A stretch of DNA of 64,000 nt, taken from Archangium sp. Its GTDB lineage: Bacteria > Myxococcota > Myxococcia > Myxococcales > Myxococcaceae. The position numbers were made by a program, and so were the translations under genes. Numbering within the stretch: position 1 is the first letter of the stretch; each line of letters begins with the position of its first letter. This document shows, piece after piece, positions 25,004 to 34,043 of this stretch. Under the pieces are notes generated by a model. The model was not told the origin of the DNA. It searched no databases and saw only the letters and a program-made list of their open reading frames with translations. The stretch covers positions 1 to 64,000 of the forward strand of contig JAUYRZ010000039.1 of NCBI GenBank assembly GCA_030695565.1, in the 5' to 3' direction.

Positions 25004-27820
25004 ATGCGCATCGTTTGCCAGAAGTGTTCAGCCGCGTATGCCATCGACGACAAGTTCGTCACTCCCAAGGGCGTGCGCGCCCAGTGCCCGCGCTGCCGGC
25101 ATCTCCAGCTGGTGAAGAAGGACGACGCTCCGCCTGCTGCGGCCGCCGCTCCTGAAGCACCCGCGGCACCCGGGGGGCCTTCGGCGTTTCTCTTCGACAT
25201 GGGCGCAGCTCCACCGCCGCCGCCCGCTGCTTCGGGAGGGTCTGATCTGCACTTCGGTCAGACCGCGCCCGCCGCGGGGGGGGCCAGCGCCGACCCTTCA
25301 CCTTTCGACTTCACCCCCCCCACCAATCCGGGCAGCCCGCTCGACTTCGGCTCACCGCCGCCTGAGGCCGGAGGCAACCCCTTCGACTTCGCCGCCTCTG
25401 CGCCGGGCGGGGCCGCCGCCAACCCGTTCGACTTCGGCTCGGTGGCACCGCCCCCGTCGTCGTCGCCGAGCCCGTTCGACTTCGGTTCACCTCCGCCGAT
25501 GAGCTCGGCGCCTTCTTCTCCGTTCGGGAGCGGTGGGCTCGATCTGGGCGATGCACCGCCGCCGCCTCCTGCGTCGAGGCCGTCGGCCCCCAAGGCCCTG
25601 CGCGCCCCCTCGTTTCCCAGCAAGCCGGCCGACGCCACCGCCGTCGGCGTGAAGTGCCGCACCTGCGGCAAGGACATGACCGACCCCTTCGATCAGGCGC
25701 TGGGCGTCTGCGATGAGTGCCGGAACAAGTCTGCCGAGTCGGTGACCTCCGAAGCGCCGCCGCCGCCCGCGCGGCCTTCGGCGCCTGCACGGCTGGCCGG
25801 CCCGCCGCCCGCGGCCCCGATGTTCCCGCCCGCCTCCACGCCCATCGGGGCGAACGACGGCGCGCGCCTGCGTTCGGCGATGCGCGACGGCGGAGAGTCA
25901 TCGGGTGGCAAAGGCAAGATGATCGGCATGGTGATCGCGGCGCTCGCCGTGGTCGGCCTGGTCGCCGGCCTGGTGATCAAGAAGCCCTGGGCCAACAAGG
26001 GGCCGGTGTTGGTGGTCAAACCCACCGGCGGCACGCGGCCGGTCGACTCGATCATTCAGCAGTGGCGGCTCAAATACCCCGACCTCGAAGGTTCTTCAGC
26101 CAAGCAGCTGGTCGATGAAGGCGAAGAGCTGCTGCTCAAGGACACCACCAAGAACTACCTCGACTCCGAGGAGGCCTTTCAACAGGCGCTGGTGCTCGAC
26201 CCCGGCAACGATCAGGCGCTGGCCGGTTGGGTGCTCTCGGTGGCGTTCGGCAAGCCCGGTCAAATCGACGAGCCCACCGCGAAGGCGGCCGAGTCGATGC
26301 TGGCCGCCGCCGAGCAGCGCAGCGGCGATCTGCGGGTCTTCGTGGCGCACGCGCACTTCTTGATCGCGCGGCAGGGCAACCCGAACGACATCAAGGTGCT
26401 CGCCGAACGGGGGCTCAACAGCAAGGCGCCTCGCGACCGGGCCCTGGCTTCTCTGGCCATCGGCCAGACGGTGCTCACCAAGAACCCGCAGCAGGCCGCG
26501 CAGAACTTCCGCGAGGCGCTGGCGATCGATCCCAAGCTCAAGCGCGCCTACTTCTTCCAGGCGCAGCTCGCGGCGATTCAGGGCAACTACAAAGAAGCCA
26601 CCCGCGCGCTGGAGCGAAGGCTCGAGCTCGACGCCGATCAGTGGGAAGCGGCCGAAGAGCTGGCGCGCCTGCTGGTGGACGTGGGCGATGCCCCGAAGGC
26701 CAAGAAGGTGCTCGAAGCGGCGAAAGCAGCAGCCCCGCGCGCGGCCCGGCCCCGATTGGGTCTGGCGATCCTCGCGTACCAGCACCTGAACGATTCGAAG
26801 GGCGCCGAGGAGCAGCTCACCGCGATCGTCGACGACGCCGAAGTGCCGCGCGGCGAGAAGACCGACGCGTTGGTTCACCTGGCCACCATTCAGCGCATCG
26901 CAGGTGATGCCGACAAGGCCTCGGACACCATCGACCGCGCGCTCGAGCTCAACCCTGATTCCGTGCCGGGACGGCTGCAGAAGTTCCTCATTCTGCTCGA
27001 CAAGGGCGTGTCGTCTTCGGCGCGCCTCGAGCTCGATGGGCTCAAGGGCAAGCTGGGCGACAAGTACCTCGAGTCGACGCTGGAGGGCCGGTTGCTGATC
27101 GCCGAAGATCGCCTGCCCGAAGCGATTCAGACGCTCTCGGCCACGGTGGAGGCCGACCCCCGCAGGGTCGACGCGATCTTCCTCGCGGGCGCGGCGGCCG
27201 CCAAGGCGCGCAAAGACGGCAAGGCCTGGGAGTTCTGTCTGAAGCGGGGTCTGCGCGCCGATCCGAACAGCCGGCCGGTGCCTTCGCTCACCCATCTCTA
27301 TGTTCGCCCTGCTGACCTGCTCAAGCCGGCCATCGGTGCGTACGCGGCGTTGGTGAAAGACCTCGACGAAGATCCGAGCCCGTCGTTGTGTGAAGGGCTG
27401 GTGGCCTGGTTCTCCGAAGACGTGGCGGGCGCCGACAAGTTCTTCTTGAAGGTGACCAGCATCGATCCCAAGAACGCCGACGCCTACGCCTACCGCGCGA
27501 TGGTGGCGCTGCGCCGCAAGGACGTGGGCGCGGCGCTCAAGCTCTCGGCTCGCGGCATGGACGGGAGCAAGAACAACGCGATGCTCTACTTCGGTCAGGC
27601 CCAGGCGCAGTCGATGGCGGGGAAGATCGATCTCGCCAAGGTCGCCGCGCAAGCCTCGCTCAAGTACGGCCCGCAGCTGCTCGGCCCCAAGGTGATCCTG
27701 GGTGAAGGTGAAGCGGCCCAGAAGAACTCCGACGAAGCGCGCCGGGTGCTCACCTCGGTGTTGCTGAGCGATCCGCTCTACCGGGATGCCAAGCGCGTCC
27801 TGTACAAGCACCAGCTGTAA
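25004..27820 (+). CDS. Zinc-ribbon, transmembrane TPR protein, 938 aa
   Basis: Residues 1-35 form an MJ0042-type zinc ribbon with Cys5, Cys8, Cys28 and Cys31. A Pro-rich region (about 40-210) repeats NPFDFGS-like units. A second zinc ribbon (VKCRTCGKDMTD, then GVCDECRNK) sits near 217-242. A single membrane segment (MIGMVIAALAVVGLVAGLVI) is at about 306-325. The rest, 600 residues, is TPR-rich (e.g. FREALAIDPKLKRAYFFQAQ). The layout of cytosolic zinc ribbon, one helix and periplasmic scaffold recalls myxobacterial gliding proteins such as GltJ, but homology is not claimed. It lies 5 bases after purH and 1 base before purD. Confidence 0.8.
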   Translation: MRIVCQKCSAAYAIDDKFVTPKGVRAQCPRCRHLQLVKKDDAPPAAAAAPEAPAAPGGPSAFLFDMGAAPPPPPAASGGSDLHFGQTAPAAGGASADPSPFDFTPPTNPGSPLDFGSPPPEAGGNPFDFAASAPGGAAANPFDFGSVAPPPSSSPSPFDFGSPPPMSSAPSSPFGSGGLDLGDAPPPPPASRPSAPKALRAPSFPSKPADATAVGVKCRTCGKDMTDPFDQALGVCDECRNKSAESVTSEAPPPPARPSAPARLAGPPPAAPMFPPASTPIGANDGARLRSAMRDGGESSGGKGKMIGMVIAALAVVGLVAGLVIKKPWANKGPVLVVKPTGGTRPVDSIIQQWRLKYPDLEGSSAKQLVDEGEELLLKDTTKNYLDSEEAFQQALVLDPGNDQALAGWVLSVAFGKPGQIDEPTAKAAESMLAAAEQRSGDLRVFVAHAHFLIARQGNPNDIKVLAERGLNSKAPRDRALASLAIGQTVLTKNPQQAAQNFREALAIDPKLKRAYFFQAQLAAIQGNYKEATRALERRLELDADQWEAAEELARLLVDVGDAPKAKKVLEAAKAAAPRAARPRLGLAILAYQHLNDSKGAEEQLTAIVDDAEVPRGEKTDALVHLATIQRIAGDADKASDTIDRALELNPDSVPGRLQKFLILLDKGVSSSARLELDGLKGKLGDKYLESTLEGRLLIAEDRLPEAIQTLSATVEADPRRVDAIFLAGAAAAKARKDGKAWEFCLKRGLRADPNSRPVPSLTHLYVRPADLLKPAIGAYAALVKDLDEDPSPSLCEGLVAWFSEDVAGADKFFLKVTSIDPKNADAYAYRAMVALRRKDVGAALKLSARGMDGSKNNAMLYFGQAQAQSMAGKIDLAKVAAQASLKYGPQLLGPKVILGEGEAAQKNSDEARRVLTSVLLSDPLYRDAKRVLYKHQL

Positions 27821-27821
27821 A

Positions 27822-29069
27822 ATGAACATCCTCCTCCTCGGTGGCGGTGGGCGCGAGCACGCGCTGGCCTGGAAGCTGCGGCAGAGCCCGCTGGTGAAGT
27901 CGCTCGTGGTGGCCCCGGGAAATCCGGGCATCGCGGCGCTCGGTGAGTGTGTGCCGCTCGACATCACCAACGCCGCGGCGGTGGTGACGCTGGCGAAGGA
28001 GCGGTCGGCACACCTGGTGGTGGTCGGCCCCGAAGCGCCGCTGGTGGCGGGCGTCGCCGATGCCCTGCGCGCCGCCGGTTTCGACGTCTTCGGCCCTGAC
28101 GCTGCGGGTGCGCGCATCGAAGGCAGCAAGGCGTTCGCCAAGGAGATCATGCAGGCGGCCAACGTGCCCACCGCGCGTTTCGAGCTCTTCAGCGACATCG
28201 AAGCGGCCGCTGCGCGCGCGCTGGCCTGGGGCCCGGTGGTGGTGAAGGCCGACGGGCTGGCGGCGGGCAAAGGCGTGGTGGTCGCGACCTCAGGGCAGGA
28301 AGCAGCCGAGGCGTGCCGTGCGTTGGGTGCGTTGCCTTCGGGTCAGACGATCCTGCTCGAAGAGGTGCTCACCGGCCCCGAGCTGTCGGTGATGGCGTTG
28401 TGTGACGGCGAGCGGTTCGCGTTGTTGGCGCCTTCGCAGGATCACAAGCGGGTGTTCGACGGTGATCGCGGCCCCAACACCGGCGGCATGGGTGCGTACG
28501 CGCCGGCGAACTTCTTGAACCCCGAGCAGCTCGATGAAGTGGGGCGCACGGTCATCGCGCCCACGCTGGCCGAGCTGCGCCGCCGCGGCATTTCTTTTCG
28601 GGGCACGCTCTACGCCGGGTTGATGCTGACGCCGGCCGGCCACCGGGTGCTCGAGTTCAACGCGCGCCTGGGCGACCCCGAGACGCAGGTGCTGATGATG
28701 CAGCTCGACACGGATCTGGTGCCGGTGCTCCAGGCCTGTGCACGCGGAGCGCTCACGAACACCACGCTGCCCCAGCGCGCCGGTTTTTCGGTGGGCATCG
28801 TGCTCGCCGCCGAGGGCTACCCCGAAGCGCCGCGCACCGGCGATGCGATCGAGCTGCCCACCTCGCAGCCCGCGGGCACTCAGCTCTTTCACGCGGGCAC
28901 GAAGCTCAGCGGTGATCAGCTGGTGAGCGCGGGCGGGCGGGTGATCACCGCGTGTGCCTCCGGCGCGACCCTGCTCGAGGCGCGCGCGCGGGCGACGGCG
29001 TTGGCTGAGACCATCACCTGGCAGGGCCGGCACTTCCGCAAAGACATCGCGGCCGGTGCGCCCCCTTGA
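27822..29069 (+). CDS. purD: Phosphoribosylamine-glycine ligase (GARS)
   Basis: PurD joins glycine to phosphoribosylamine with ATP in purine synthesis. The 415-residue ATP-grasp protein starts MNILLLGGGGREHALAWKL, the family hallmark. It has the ATP-binding VVVKADGLAAGKGVVV, the glycine site DHKRVFDGDRGPNTGGMGAY, and the metal-binding FNARLGDPETQVLM. The ATG at 27822 gives the canonical start. Its last codon overlaps the TTG start of lptF (TTGA). Confidence 0.96.
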   Translation: MNILLLGGGGREHALAWKLRQSPLVKSLVVAPGNPGIAALGECVPLDITNAAAVVTLAKERSAHLVVVGPEAPLVAGVADALRAAGFDVFGPDAAGARIEGSKAFAKEIMQAANVPTARFELFSDIEAAAARALAWGPVVVKADGLAAGKGVVVATSGQEAAEACRALGALPSGQTILLEEVLTGPELSVMALCDGERFALLAPSQDHKRVFDGDRGPNTGGMGAYAPANFLNPEQLDEVGRTVIAPTLAELRRRGISFRGTLYAGLMLTPAGHRVLEFNARLGDPETQVLMMQLDTDLVPVLQACARGALTNTTLPQRAGFSVGIVLAAEGYPEAPRTGDAIELPTSQPAGTQLFHAGTKLSGDQLVSAGGRVITACASGATLLEARARATALAETITWQGRHFRKDIAAGAPP

Positions 29070-30166
29070 AGTCCTCCGTGCTGCACCGCTACGTGCTGCG
29101 CGAGCTGCTGAGCCCCTTCCTCTCGGCCACGGCGGTGTTGCTCTCGCTCTTCTACGCGATGGTGCTGGTGCGCGGCGTCGAGTTCCTCCTGGGGAGCGCG
29201 GCGCAGGTCTCTGACTGGGTGATGCTGGGCATGGCGATGTTGCCGATGTTGTTGCCGCAGGTGCTCCCCATCTCGCTGCTGCTCGGGGTGATGATCGGCT
29301 TCGCGCGACTGGGTGAAGACGGAGAGCTCACCGCGCTCGCTTCGGTCGGCGTGTCGGCGCGTGATCTCGCCCGGCCTGCGCTGGTGCTGGCGTGCGGCGT
29401 CTGCGTGCTGCTCGCGGTCACCGTCTTCTTCTGGAAGCCCTGGGGCATCGCCCAGATGCGGCAGACGGCGCGTGAGGTGATCGAGCGCAACGTGCTGAGC
29501 GATCTGAAACCCGGCACCGTGCGCGCTGACCTGCCGGGCATCGTCTTTCACGCCGACGCGGTCTCCCCCGGCCCGACGTGGAAGCGGGTGATGTTGATCG
29601 ACGAGCGGGATCCCGCGCGGGTCTCGGTGCTCTCGGCGCCCATCGCCGAGGCCACCTTCGAGCAGGGCGTGGGCATGCGCTTTTCCAACGGCGTGCTGGT
29701 GCAGCGCGCTTCGGCCGAGGAGTACTCCACCACGGCCTTCGAGCAAGGCACGCTGCTGCTCAACGTGGCCGACGCGCTCAACCGGCGAAACACCTTCCGC
29801 TTCGGGCACGAAGAGTTGTCGCCCTCCGATCTGCTGGAGGCCGCCCGCGGGGCCGAAGCCACCGGAGCACCCGCCGCGCCGTTCTGGTCGGCCTTTCATT
29901 TTCGCCTGTCTCAACTGCTGGCCCCCCTCGCGCTGGCGTTGCTGGCGACGGCGGTGGCGCAAGGCGGCCGCAAACGCGCCACCCGCACCGCGGCGTTGAT
30001 CGCCATGGGCGTCTATCTGGGTTTTTACGTCTTCTCGCGCGTGGGCGTGCAGCTGGGCGAACGCGGCGTGTTGCCTCCCTGGGCGGCCGGACACTTCCCC
30101 GTGGTGGTGGCCTTCATGCTCGGCGTGTTCATGCTGCTGCGCGTGGAGAGGCAAGGCGCGCGATGA
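29066..30166 (+). CDS. lptF: LPS export permease LptF
   Basis: LptF is one of two membrane subunits of the LptB2FG transporter that lifts lipopolysaccharide from the inner membrane. The 366-residue protein opens LHRYVLRELLSPFLSATAVL and has three N-terminal membrane helices, a periplasmic beta-jellyroll (about 130-255) and three C-terminal helices. The coupling segment FARLGEDGELTALASVGVS is diagnostic of the YjgP/YjgQ family. The TTG start overlaps the purD stop, and the stop overlaps the start of lptG (ATGA). Assignment as F and not G rests on gene order. Confidence 0.88.
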   Translation: MKSSVLHRYVLRELLSPFLSATAVLLSLFYAMVLVRGVEFLLGSAAQVSDWVMLGMAMLPMLLPQVLPISLLLGVMIGFARLGEDGELTALASVGVSARDLARPALVLACGVCVLLAVTVFFWKPWGIAQMRQTAREVIERNVLSDLKPGTVRADLPGIVFHADAVSPGPTWKRVMLIDERDPARVSVLSAPIAEATFEQGVGMRFSNGVLVQRASAEEYSTTAFEQGTLLLNVADALNRRNTFRFGHEELSPSDLLEAARGAEATGAPAAPFWSAFHFRLSQLLAPLALALLATAVAQGGRKRATRTAALIAMGVYLGFYVFSRVGVQLGERGVLPPWAAGHFPVVVAFMLGVFMLLRVERQGAR

Positions 30167-31257
30167 AGTTGCTCGAGCGCTACGTGGCGCGGCTGGCGGC
30201 CGGCCTGTTCATCGCGCTCTCGCTGGGCGTGGTGACGCTCTTCCTGGTGATCGACTTCGGCGATTGGCTGCGCATCTACACGGGCAAACCGGTGGGCGAC
30301 GTGGCGTTGCTCTATTGGTACCGCTCGCACGTGGCGATGGTGCAGTTCGCTCCGGCGGCGCTGGTGTTGGCTGCGGGCCTCGCGGTGACGGTGGTGCGCA
30401 GGCGTGGCGAGTGGACGGCGATGCGGGCGCTGGGGGCGTCACCGCTGACGGTGGTGCGGCCGATCATGGTGGTGGCCTGCCTGGCGGCGTTGGGCCTCAT
30501 CACGTTCCAGGAGTTCGTGGTCAGCGAGTCGGGCCCGAAGATCGACCGCCTGATGGTGGAGCGGTTCGATCGCTGGGGTGACTTCCTCACGGTCTATTCG
30601 CCGCGCCGCTGGTTCCGGGTGGGCGATTCGTTGCTCAACGTTCGGGGCGACTCGAACCCTCAACGGCTCGAAGACGTGCGGGTGTTTCAGATGGGCGCTT
30701 CCTCCGAGCTGGTGCGGTGGGTCGAAGCGGGCCGGCTGACGTGGCTCCGCGAGGGCACCTGGCAAGCCGAAGACGCGACCGAGCTCCACTTCGATGGCGC
30801 GCAGGCGCGGGCGGGGCGGAAGGGCTCGTTCGAGTTGGCGCTGCCGCTCCGGCCCGAGGTGACGCAGCTCGCGGTGGGGCGGCCCGAGTGGTTGCCGCTC
30901 AGCGTGCTCCAGCGGCAGGTCTCGTTGATGAGCGCGTTGCAGCTGCCCACCGAGCCGACGCGGTTTGCGATTCACCATCGTTGGGCTGCGCCGGTCGCGG
31001 CGGTGCTGGCCGCGTTGATCGCGTGTCTGGCAGGCCTGCGAGGGCAGAAGGGCGCCTCGGTGCCGCGCACCTTGCTCGAAGGCGCGGGGCTCTACGGAAG
31101 CCTCTTCGTGGTGGCGATGATCTCCCGAAGCCTGGCGATCAACGGCCGGCTCACGCCCCCGCTCGCTGCGTGGCTTGCGCCGTTGTTGCTGCTGCCGATG
31201 GTCTTCTGGCTGGCGCGCAGCGCGAGCCCGACTGGGACCGCCACATCGGGTTCTTGA
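30163..31257 (+). CDS. lptG: LPS export permease LptG
   Basis: This second YjgP/YjgQ family subunit is 364 residues, starts MKLLERYVARLAAGLFIALS and pairs with LptF. It has the same six-helix plan with a periplasmic beta domain, and the coupling motif VRRRGEWTAMRALGASPLTV. The ATG overlaps the lptF stop. Placing lpt genes after purD looks incidental operon neighbourhood. lptB, lptA and lptC are not in the window. Confidence 0.88.
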   Translation: MKLLERYVARLAAGLFIALSLGVVTLFLVIDFGDWLRIYTGKPVGDVALLYWYRSHVAMVQFAPAALVLAAGLAVTVVRRRGEWTAMRALGASPLTVVRPIMVVACLAALGLITFQEFVVSESGPKIDRLMVERFDRWGDFLTVYSPRRWFRVGDSLLNVRGDSNPQRLEDVRVFQMGASSELVRWVEAGRLTWLREGTWQAEDATELHFDGAQARAGRKGSFELALPLRPEVTQLAVGRPEWLPLSVLQRQVSLMSALQLPTEPTRFAIHHRWAAPVAAVLAALIACLAGLRGQKGASVPRTLLEGAGLYGSLFVVAMISRSLAINGRLTPPLAAWLAPLLLLPMVFWLARSASPTGTATSGS

Positions 31258-31613
31258 CCGTCTGCCTTGAAGGCCGTGGTGTTCGAGGTCTCTGCGCGTT
31301 GCGCGTCGCGAGCAGGCCTCTCGACTTCGGCTCTGGACGTTCAGGTGACCAGCGTCGTACGGCCATGCGGCGCGCCCTGAGTGGATTGTCAGTTCCGTAA
31401 CAAGCGGCGCGTTGCGGATTGTTCAATCGATGCCGCCCCTCGCGAAGGTCCGTACGGGCGGTCGTGAACGGCCACGTCGATTGTGTGTTCCGCAACAAGT
31501 GAGGGTCCTTGTCCGAGGACGAGAGGCCTGCCTTCAACGACCCGGAGGCAGATCCCGAACCCCACGCGCTCCCTGAAGGCTGACCGGCCGGTCAGAATCA
31601 CTGTGTTCAGGAA
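31258..31613. other. Convergent intergenic region, no gene seen
   Basis: This 356-base stretch between lptG and the GT39-like gene has no convincing open frame. It contains two imperfect direct copies of GATTGTNNGTTCCGYAACAAG about 96 bases apart and a 16-bp perfect palindrome at 31580-31595. Confidence 0.5.
31580..31595. repeat. 16-bp perfect palindrome
   Basis: CTGACCGGCCGGTCAG is fully self-complementary and resembles operators of TetR-type regulators (GACCGG half-sites). It lies 18 bases from the end of the GT39-like gene, away from any gene start. Confidence 0.45.
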
Positions 31614-32906
31614 CTAGGGCTTCTTCTTCGAGAGTCTGAAGACCTTGAACGGGTGAAGCGCGGCCTGCCGTTCATCGAGCGGCCAGTCGAGCGGGGTCAC
31701 CGTTTCGTACCGAACGAGCAGCTCTGCGGGCGGGCCTTCGCGTTCGTCGATCCACAACGCGTCACTGCCCACGGCGAGCTCGGGTTGGGGCCACAGATCG
31801 TACTGACTGCGCCGGCCGCCCACCGTGCTCGCCGGAACGCCTGCGTAGAACGAGGCCTCCGCGCTGAGCTGATAGCGGCTGGTGAACACCGTCAGCCCTT
31901 CACCTTTGACGCGCTCGAGCCAGGCCCAGCCGTGAAGCTTCTGGACAGCGGGGACGTTCCAAAGGGCACGGGGCGCGATCAGCAGCGCCATCGAGCCCAC
32001 GGTGATGATCGCGAGGTTGAGCCCCAGCGCCGCACGTTTCCACTTCTCGAAGCCCGTCATGGCGAGCCCGACGCTGGCGGAGATCCAGGCCGCGGCAGTC
32101 CAGTTCGCTTCGCCGCGCGCCTTCCACGAGGCGTAGCCGAAGAAGACGATGGGCAGCAGGGTGGCCACCTTGAGCACCGCGGAGGCGCGCTCGCGGGAGA
32201 GCCACCAGATCGTCAGCAGCACCAGCACCGGGCCGCCCATCAGCAGCTGGCCGCCGAGGAACTCGAGGAAGGTGGGAAAGCCGCCGCCGCCGTAGGTGAG
32301 GCCGTGCCAGATCTGAAAGCGGAAGCCCTCCCACTCGTTGGTGGCGTTCCAGATGATCGTCGGAGAGGTCACCACCAGCGCGATCACCGTGGCGATCACC
32401 AAATGCAGCGGCCGGCGGAAGAACACCACCAGCACCGGCAGCCCCAGCAGGATCCCGTTGTACTTCGAGAGCATCGCGAGGCCCCACCACACCCCGGTGA
32501 GCACGGGCCGTTTGCTGATGAGCGCCACCAGCGCCCAGGCCCAGAAGGCGAGCAGCGGTGCGTCGGGGGTGCTGAGCGTGCCGAGCAAGGCGGCCGCGGG
32601 CGTGCTCGCGAAGAGCGCCGTCGCCCACCAGGCCTGCTCGCGCGTTCCACCCACGGTGAGCGTGAGCCGGTGCACGCCGGCCAGGGCCACCGCGCCCCAG
32701 AGCAACGCTCCGAAGCGAATGCCCAGCAGCGCGATGCTCCAGGCGATCAACGCGGGGTGATCGAAGTAGGCGAGCTGAAAGTGCTGCGACCAGGTCCAGT
32801 AGTAGGCCTCGTCGGGGTACGTGTCGGTGCCGAGCGCCAACGCGATCCGCAGCGCGAAGCTGAACGCGATGATGACGAGGGGGGCATTGGCCCGCAGCCA
32901 GCTCAC
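31614..32906 (-). CDS. GT39/ArnT-like membrane glycosyltransferase
   Basis: The 430-residue GT-C fold protein transfers a sugar from a lipid carrier on the periplasmic side. It begins FALRIALALGTDTYPDEAYY; the Asp-Glu pair in DEAYYWTW is the catalytic motif of ArnT/PMT-like enzymes, followed by AYFDHPALIAW. About ten membrane helices follow, and a small soluble C-terminal domain. Its start overlaps the end of the upstream GT4 gene on the same strand, so the two are coupled. The acceptor (polysaccharide, lipid A or protein) is unknown. Confidence 0.85.
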   Translation of the reverse strand: MSWLRANAPLVIIAFSFALRIALALGTDTYPDEAYYWTWSQHFQLAYFDHPALIAWSIALLGIRFGALLWGAVALAGVHRLTLTVGGTREQAWWATALFASTPAAALLGTLSTPDAPLLAFWAWALVALISKRPVLTGVWWGLAMLSKYNGILLGLPVLVVFFRRPLHLVIATVIALVVTSPTIIWNATNEWEGFRFQIWHGLTYGGGGFPTFLEFLGGQLLMGGPVLVLLTIWWLSRERASAVLKVATLLPIVFFGYASWKARGEANWTAAAWISASVGLAMTGFEKWKRAALGLNLAIITVGSMALLIAPRALWNVPAVQKLHGWAWLERVKGEGLTVFTSRYQLSAEASFYAGVPASTVGGRRSQYDLWPQPELAVGSDALWIDEREGPPAELLVRYETVTPLDWPLDERQAALHPFKVFRLSKKKP

Positions 32907-33988
32907 GGCAGCCCCAGCGCCCTTCGATACACCTGCATGGTCTGGCGCGCGCAGTCGTCCCAGGACGCGCGGGCGGCCCGTTCAATTCCCGCGGCCGAAA
33001 GTTCACGGCGCAAGGCTTCGTCACGGAACACCCGCAGGCAGGCTTCTCTCCACGCGAGCGGGTTGTCGGGCGCCACCAGAATGCCGGCCCCTCCGACGAC
33101 CTCGGGGTGCGAGCCGGAAGACGAGACGATCACCGGCGCGCCGCAAGCCATCGCCTCGAGCGCAGGCAGCCCAAAGCCTTCGTAGCGGGAGGGCACCAGG
33201 ACCGCGACGGCGCCTGCATAGAAACGAACCAGCTCTTCGTCGGTCAGCGGCGAGAGCTCGATCACCTTGTCGCCGAAACCGACCGCGCGGCGTGCGCCTC
33301 TGCCTGCGAGGAGCACCAGCGGCGCCGGCAACCCGTCGGCGATCGGCAGCAGCACGCTGAGGTTCTTGTACGGCTTGATGTTGCCGACGACCGCGAAGTA
33401 TCTCGGCGGCAGACCACGCCGGGTGCGGAAGTCTTCGAGGTCCTGGGTGAGGGGAGGGCGGAAGGAGGGATCGACTCCGTTGCCGATCACCTGGAACCGT
33501 TCAGGGGGAAACCCCAGGTGCGCGGAGAGCTCGCGGCGGCTAAACTCGGAGACGGTGATCAACGCCTGGGCTCGCGACGCGCGGGGCCCGACCACCAGCC
33601 GGTAATACGCGGTGCGCGAGACCGACGCGCTCTCGGCCAGGGCCAGGTGATTGGCGTCGTGGAGCGTGGCGACCAGCTTTCCCGGCCACAACGAGGGCAC
33701 GGAGAAGCTGGTGGCGTGAAAGAGCGTGGGCCGGTGGCGGAGCAGATCCGTCAGCAGGCTCGCCTGCTCGAAGACCGAGAGGAAGTCGGCGCGTGCCTTG
33801 ACCAGGGGGATGCGGGGCGTGAGCTCGCCGAGATCGTCTGGGACTCCCGCCGGGGCCGTCAGACCCACGAACTGCCAGCCGGGCTCCAGCGCAGGGAGAC
33901 GGCGCGCCAGCTCGAGCGCGTAACGGGCAATGCCATGCAGGTGACCGCGCACCATGCGCAGGTCGATGAGAACCTTCACCACTTCCAC
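32903..33988 (-). CDS. GT4 family glycosyltransferase
   Basis: The GTG at 33988 (or 33979) gives VKVLIDLRMVRGHLHGIARY, the usual first strand of a GT-B enzyme; the longer open frame upstream overlaps the divergent gene and lacks coding character. The about 360-residue protein has LFHATSFSVPSLWPGK, the phosphate-binding VVGNIKPYKNLSVLLPIADG, and the donor-site motif PSRYEGFGLPALEAMACG with its conserved Glu residues. These are GT4 retaining-transferase features. It is a cytosolic or membrane-peripheral enzyme. It probably adds a hexose during polysaccharide repeat assembly together with the adjacent GT genes. Confidence 0.88.
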   Translation of the reverse strand: MEVVKVLIDLRMVRGHLHGIARYALELARRLPALEPGWQFVGLTAPAGVPDDLGELTPRIPLVKARADFLSVFEQASLLTDLLRHRPTLFHATSFSVPSLWPGKLVATLHDANHLALAESASVSRTAYYRLVVGPRASRAQALITVSEFSRRELSAHLGFPPERFQVIGNGVDPSFRPPLTQDLEDFRTRRGLPPRYFAVVGNIKPYKNLSVLLPIADGLPAPLVLLAGRGARRAVGFGDKVIELSPLTDEELVRFYAGAVAVLVPSRYEGFGLPALEAMACGAPVIVSSSGSHPEVVGGAGILVAPDNPLAWREACLRVFRDEALRRELSAAGIERAARASWDDCARQTMQVYRRALGLP

Positions 33989-34043
33989 AGCGTACACAGG
34001 ACTGTGTGCTAGGCGCGTCTCGAAAGTGGGACTGCCCGTCGAA

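Noticed and set aside
26096-28270. 724-codon minus-strand frame over the zinc-ribbon/TPR gene and purD
   Set aside because: It covers two well-supported plus-strand genes and shows no motif.
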